Shown here: piece after piece, positions 34,577-36,965 of the stretch
Layout of the letters: each line of letters begins with the position of its first letter
Numbering within the stretch: position 1 is the first letter of the stretch
Assembly: GCA_002435335.1 (NCBI GenBank)
Contig: DJMI01000056.1
Coordinates: 3,208 to 40,172, forward strand
DNA length: 36,965 bases
Source of the DNA: Nitrosomonas sp. UBA6494
GTDB lineage: Bacteria; Pseudomonadota; Gammaproteobacteria; Burkholderiales; Nitrosomonadaceae
Direction of reading: 5' to 3'
Program-made: the position numbers and the translations under genes
The notes under the pieces: model-generated
What the model saw: only the letters and a program-made list of their open reading frames with translations
The model's database searches: none
What the model was told of the DNA's origin: nothing

Positions 34577-36046
34577 TTAGGATTGAGGCTGAGAACAGAG
34601 GAACTGAACCTGAGCATGAGTGAAGTACTGCTGGTTCAGAAAAATGAATGTTGTTTTCTTTTCATTGAATTTCCCTTCACACAGACACCCCATGGACCAT
34701 AACAAGCGTAGAGCCGTATTCAACCGCATGATGTTCCTGAGTTGGTTTGGCCCACATTGGCGAACATCAGTCTTCTTAAGAACAAATTCTCCACCTGTTC
34801 GAATGTGATTGGCAAACCATCCAAGAAGAAGATTGGCATCACGCTGCTCTTGCGGCAATGAAGGAGGCTTTGAGAAGCACCTGACGAATTCGAGTGCGTA
34901 CCATTTGGAAATCGAAATAGCACGCTCCAAAGTTGAAAGAGAGATGGGCCCGATATTACCGTCAAAGAAATGGAGTTGTGCTGCCATGCGAGCAATTTTG
35001 TCAGCGTGCTTTGCTCCAAAATCCTTATCGTTTGCAAGCAGTTCGCCGGGGCGCATCATGAATTGGATATTGTCGTGCTCCCATTCCCAACGGTGTTGCG
35101 CTGCTTCGTCGAAATGCAATTCGATCTTGGGCTGCATTTCAGCTGGATCGGCACTGATATGGCTTTCGAGGATCTCAACGCAGCGAGAAAAAAAACCGTT
35201 GATAACCTGGTCCGAAGCTGGTTTTGAGTGAGCGATCAATCGAAATCCGGTTGTCTCAAATGGGGCGATCACGAAGCAGCGAGCCAAAAATCCCAGCGCT
35301 CTCGCCAATTCGCCTTTGCCGTTGAGGAATGTATCTAAGGCCTCAGGTTGTGTGAAAAGCGCCAAAGTCAGACAGGGGTTATGCGCAATCAGCTCACCTT
35401 CCGTGCTGAGATCGGAGATTAAATCAGAACCATCGAAGGCCATGTTGAGCATAGCCAGGTCCGAAACTGCGTTGCTCTTAAAGACACGGTCAGCCTCATC
35501 GGAGAATAAACTCGTTGTTGGAAAGCATTCATTAAAGTTTTTTTGAAGCGCCTGAGGTGTCATACGCTCGTGGATCAGCTTAAACCGTTTCGGTTTCTTG
35601 GGCTTCCTGCGAGCGTGATATTGAAGAAGCGCTTGTTCCTCTTCGATGGGTTCTGATGCCGCCGATTTCCGTTGGATGGCTGAAAGAATGCCTTTACCTT
35701 CGGCGTCCCAAGCTCTAAACTCTGTTTCGTATTGTTGAAACTGTACGGCATAGACTTCGGTTTGCTGGTCGATAAAGGTTTGGACGCCTTTTTTAAGCCT
35801 TCTGGCGATTGCCGTTTTAAGTTCACCCGATGGCAGGACGCACATATACCACAGCGATACAGGAGATATGTGATTGTGACGTTTCCTGATACGAATCCGT
35901 CCTTGTACGACAAGGGAAATTACAGCCAGTAGGGTGGTGGCGATGGTTGATGTTGGTGCGCCGGTTTCGTGGTGAATTTCGAGAACCACGGCTTCGAGCT
36001 CGGGCCCAAGTTGCTCAGTGGGGAAGTGAGTGGGATTTAGCATCAT
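34577..36046 (-). CDS. DUF3987 / YfjI-family P-loop protein
   Basis: A 489-residue protein of the DUF3987 (YfjI) family, replication-associated ATPase-like proteins of satellites and islands. The N terminus contains HHETGAPTSTIATTLLAVIS, then WYMCVLPSGELKTAIARR, a Walker-A-like SGELKT that departs from the usual GxSGxRKS. A Walker-B-like FSDEADRVF follows at about residue 180. Further family-like segments are NPCLTLALFTQPEAL and LARCFVIAPFETTG. The C-terminal part (about 370-480) looks like a winged-helix region. Its start ATG overlaps the stop of a 29-codon ORF by four bases, so it is probably translated by coupling. The altered P-loop leaves ATPase activity uncertain. Confidence 0.82.
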   Translation of the reverse strand: MMLNPTHFPTEQLGPELEAVVLEIHHETGAPTSTIATTLLAVISLVVQGRIRIRKRHNHISPVSLWYMCVLPSGELKTAIARRLKKGVQTFIDQQTEVYAVQFQQYETEFRAWDAEGKGILSAIQRKSAASEPIEEEQALLQYHARRKPKKPKRFKLIHERMTPQALQKNFNECFPTTSLFSDEADRVFKSNAVSDLAMLNMAFDGSDLISDLSTEGELIAHNPCLTLALFTQPEALDTFLNGKGELARALGFLARCFVIAPFETTGFRLIAHSKPASDQVINGFFSRCVEILESHISADPAEMQPKIELHFDEAAQHRWEWEHDNIQFMMRPGELLANDKDFGAKHADKIARMAAQLHFFDGNIGPISLSTLERAISISKWYALEFVRCFSKPPSLPQEQRDANLLLGWFANHIRTGGEFVLKKTDVRQCGPNQLRNIMRLNTALRLLWSMGCLCEGKFNEKKTTFIFLNQQYFTHAQVQFLCSQPQS

Positions 36047-36132
36047 GCCAACTCCTCCTCATGCGAGCGAACCGGGGTGTTCGCCTTAGCATTTTGCCAG
36101 GCGATGAGATACTGCTGAATCAATTTTTTCAT
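36043..36132 (-). CDS. 29-residue small ORF translationally coupled to the DUF3987 gene
   Basis: Encodes MKKLIQQYLIAWQNAKANTP then VRSHEEELA. It has an excellent ribosome-binding site (aagga, six bases before the ATG) while the DUF3987 start has only the gag-gag-gag stretch inside this ORF. The stop TGA overlaps the DUF3987 ATG (ATGA). The strong signals at both ends support real translation. Function is unknown; it could be a coupling leader or a small partner protein. Confidence 0.6.
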   Translation of the reverse strand: MKKLIQQYLIAWQNAKANTPVRSHEEELA

Positions 36133-36211
36133 TTTGGTCCTTACAGGATTTAATTGTGAATAAATGCTCAAGCAGACTGTATGTCTTTGAAGAGCAATTG
36201 TCATATTCCAC

Positions 36212-36236
36212 AATGAGACTGGGCCCTCGTCTCATT
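36212..36236. repeat. 8-bp inverted repeat, candidate operator
   Basis: aatgagac (36212-36219) and gtctcatt (36229-36236) flank a 9-base centre containing gggccc. It has no T-run, so an operator for the AlpA-like regulator or for the DUF3987 operon is more likely than a terminator. It lies in the 235-base gap between those two genes, which otherwise shows nothing recognisable. Confidence 0.4.
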
Positions 36237-36367
36237 AGGAAGCACATCTTTTGGTTAAGTGACTATTTCTATTTCTTAGATTCCTCCTGTTACGAGTTGA
36301 AATTGCAAGGCGGTAAAAGGTGCGTTAACATTGCACGTGTAATGTCGTTGACCTTGGTTTTCCTCCC

Positions 36368-36574
36368 TTATCGCTTGTTCAGTGCAGCACGCAGCTCACC
36401 GACCCTCCAGCGAGTGTGTGCTCCGAACTTGTGTGGTTGGGGCAGCTCTTTCCTACGCAGCCGCGCCCATATCGTCGCTGGTTTGCATCCAAACAGTGCG
36501 GCGACCACATTTACATCAACGTGAGCGGCGTCAGGCAGATTGTCAAATTCGAAAAGATCTTTCATTGGTTCCAT
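36368..36574 (-). CDS. AlpA-like/excisionase-type DNA-binding protein (second copy)
   Basis: A 68-residue helix-turn-helix protein: HVDVNVVAALFGCKPATIWA forms the helix-turn-helix region, RLRRKELPQPHKFGAHTRWR the wing, and VGELRAALNKR the C-terminal helix, all typical of AlpA/excisionase proteins. AGGAG four bases before the ATG is a good ribosome-binding site. It is the outermost gene on the right side, about 275 bases from the right repeat pair, a position suited to excision control. It differs clearly from the first AlpA-like protein at 14488-14715. Confidence 0.8.
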   Translation of the reverse strand: MEPMKDLFEFDNLPDAAHVDVNVVAALFGCKPATIWARLRRKELPQPHKFGAHTRWRVGELRAALNKR

Positions 36575-36965
36575 GTTCTCCTATGCGGTTATAATTGACG
36601 GGAATGCATTCTTTCGGATTTTGCAATCGATATCCAGCAGCTAAATTCAGCAGAATTGCGTCTTGACAAATCGTGGATGATGTGGGTGGAAATTTGAGCG
36701 GCAGACCACCCCGAGAAAAAAGTGGTGTGGTCAGTGGAGTAAAATATGAACGTCCACGCAGTGACCGTTCAAGAAGTATCAATCTGAGGTGAGTACTATT
36801 GGGTTGAAAACGCTCTAAAATCGAAACACAGTAATGCTTGTGATATATGGGTAGCTAGACGGGTAGCTAACGGCAATAAAGCCAATCAATGTTAGTTTAT
36901 AAAATTGATTATAAAGTAAAAATAATTTCTGTTTGGAGCAGTATGATGTGATTCTAATGTGATAT
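36575..36965. other. Right island end and flank without genes
   Basis: 391 bases with no credible ORF. It holds a short gaccac/gtggtc inverted repeat at about 36702-36732, the sequence taaaatcgaa at 36816-36825 (like tataatcgaa at 6801-6810 on the left) and the right repeat pair. After 36870 the sequence is AT-rich and presumably chromosomal. Confidence 0.45.
36849..36869. repeat. Right-end paired repeat of the island (candidate att/arm site)
   Basis: gggtagcta at 36849-36857 and again at 36861-36869, with the 3-base spacer gac, reproduces the left-end pair (spacer cat) in the same orientation and period. The base before each pair is t. The inverted third copy of the left end is absent. As direct repeats about 30.0 kb apart they are the best candidates for the ends generated by the tyrosine integrase. 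Confidence 0.6.

Noticed and set aside
1..36965. CRISPR array or retron-like non-coding RNA
   Set aside because: No series of regularly spaced direct repeats and no reverse transcriptase or cas gene is present.

Overview
The window reads as a piece of a betaproteobacterial chromosome, probably from the Nitrosomonas/Nitrosomonadales group, carrying a genomic island of about 30 kb. The taxonomic guess rests on the order aceE-aceF-nadD-rsfS-rlmH-maf-rng, on protein similarity as I remember it, and on moderately AT-rich codon use; it is an inference.

Bases 1-6706 are chromosomal core: the 3' part of aceE, complete aceF, then nadD, rsfS, rlmH, maf and rng, all on the plus strand and tightly packed, with 4-11 base overlaps at nadD/rsfS and maf/rng. 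Immediately after rng lies a paired direct repeat (gggtagcta, 3 bases, gggtagcta) at 6824-6844. The same pair with the same 12-base period recurs at 36849-36869. These pairs bracket everything between and are the best candidates for the island ends. No tRNA gene was found at either end.

The left part of the island has a P4-type tyrosine integrase (TTG start at 6880, its leader containing the end repeats and a 15-bp inverted repeat), a DUF6387-like protein, an exported PrcB-like protein, a 908-residue Ig-like surface protein, a TPR-GNAT fusion and an AlpA-like regulator. A plus-strand module follows: a small zinc-knuckle/glycine-zipper protein, a DUF932 protein, a YqaJ-type exonuclease and a Gp3-like recombination directionality/metal-binding protein. 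Each gene of this module is preceded by an intrinsic-terminator-like hairpin, which suggests attenuation or antitermination.

The middle holds nested insertions. An IS3-family element (19040-22920, 3-bp duplication gcc) split a 56-codon ORF, and the IS3 element was in turn split by an IS21-family element (19611-22210, 6-bp duplication gatctc). Both interrupted frames can be rebuilt exactly by removing the insert and one duplication copy.

The right part, all on the minus strand, is a defence block and a replication/maintenance block. The defence block, in transcription order, is a type I restriction-modification operon hsdM-hsdS-hsdR followed by a two-gene SIR2-HerA system, a known NAD-depleting antiphage architecture. 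The maintenance block contains an AlpA-like regulator, a 29-codon ORF translationally coupled to a DUF3987/YfjI-type ATPase, a perfect 18-bp terminator, an origin-like repeat region and an inovirus-Gp2/YagK-type replication protein. A decayed IS5-family transposase separates the two blocks.

The island therefore combines a satellite-like integrase/AlpA/DUF3987/Gp2 backbone, a YqaJ/DUF932/Gp3 recombination cassette, a surface-protein cassette and stacked antiphage defences. The least explained parts are the hairpin-separated module, the zinc-knuckle/glycine-zipper protein, the TPR-GNAT gene beside the giant surface protein, and the disrupted 56-codon ORF next to SIR2-HerA.
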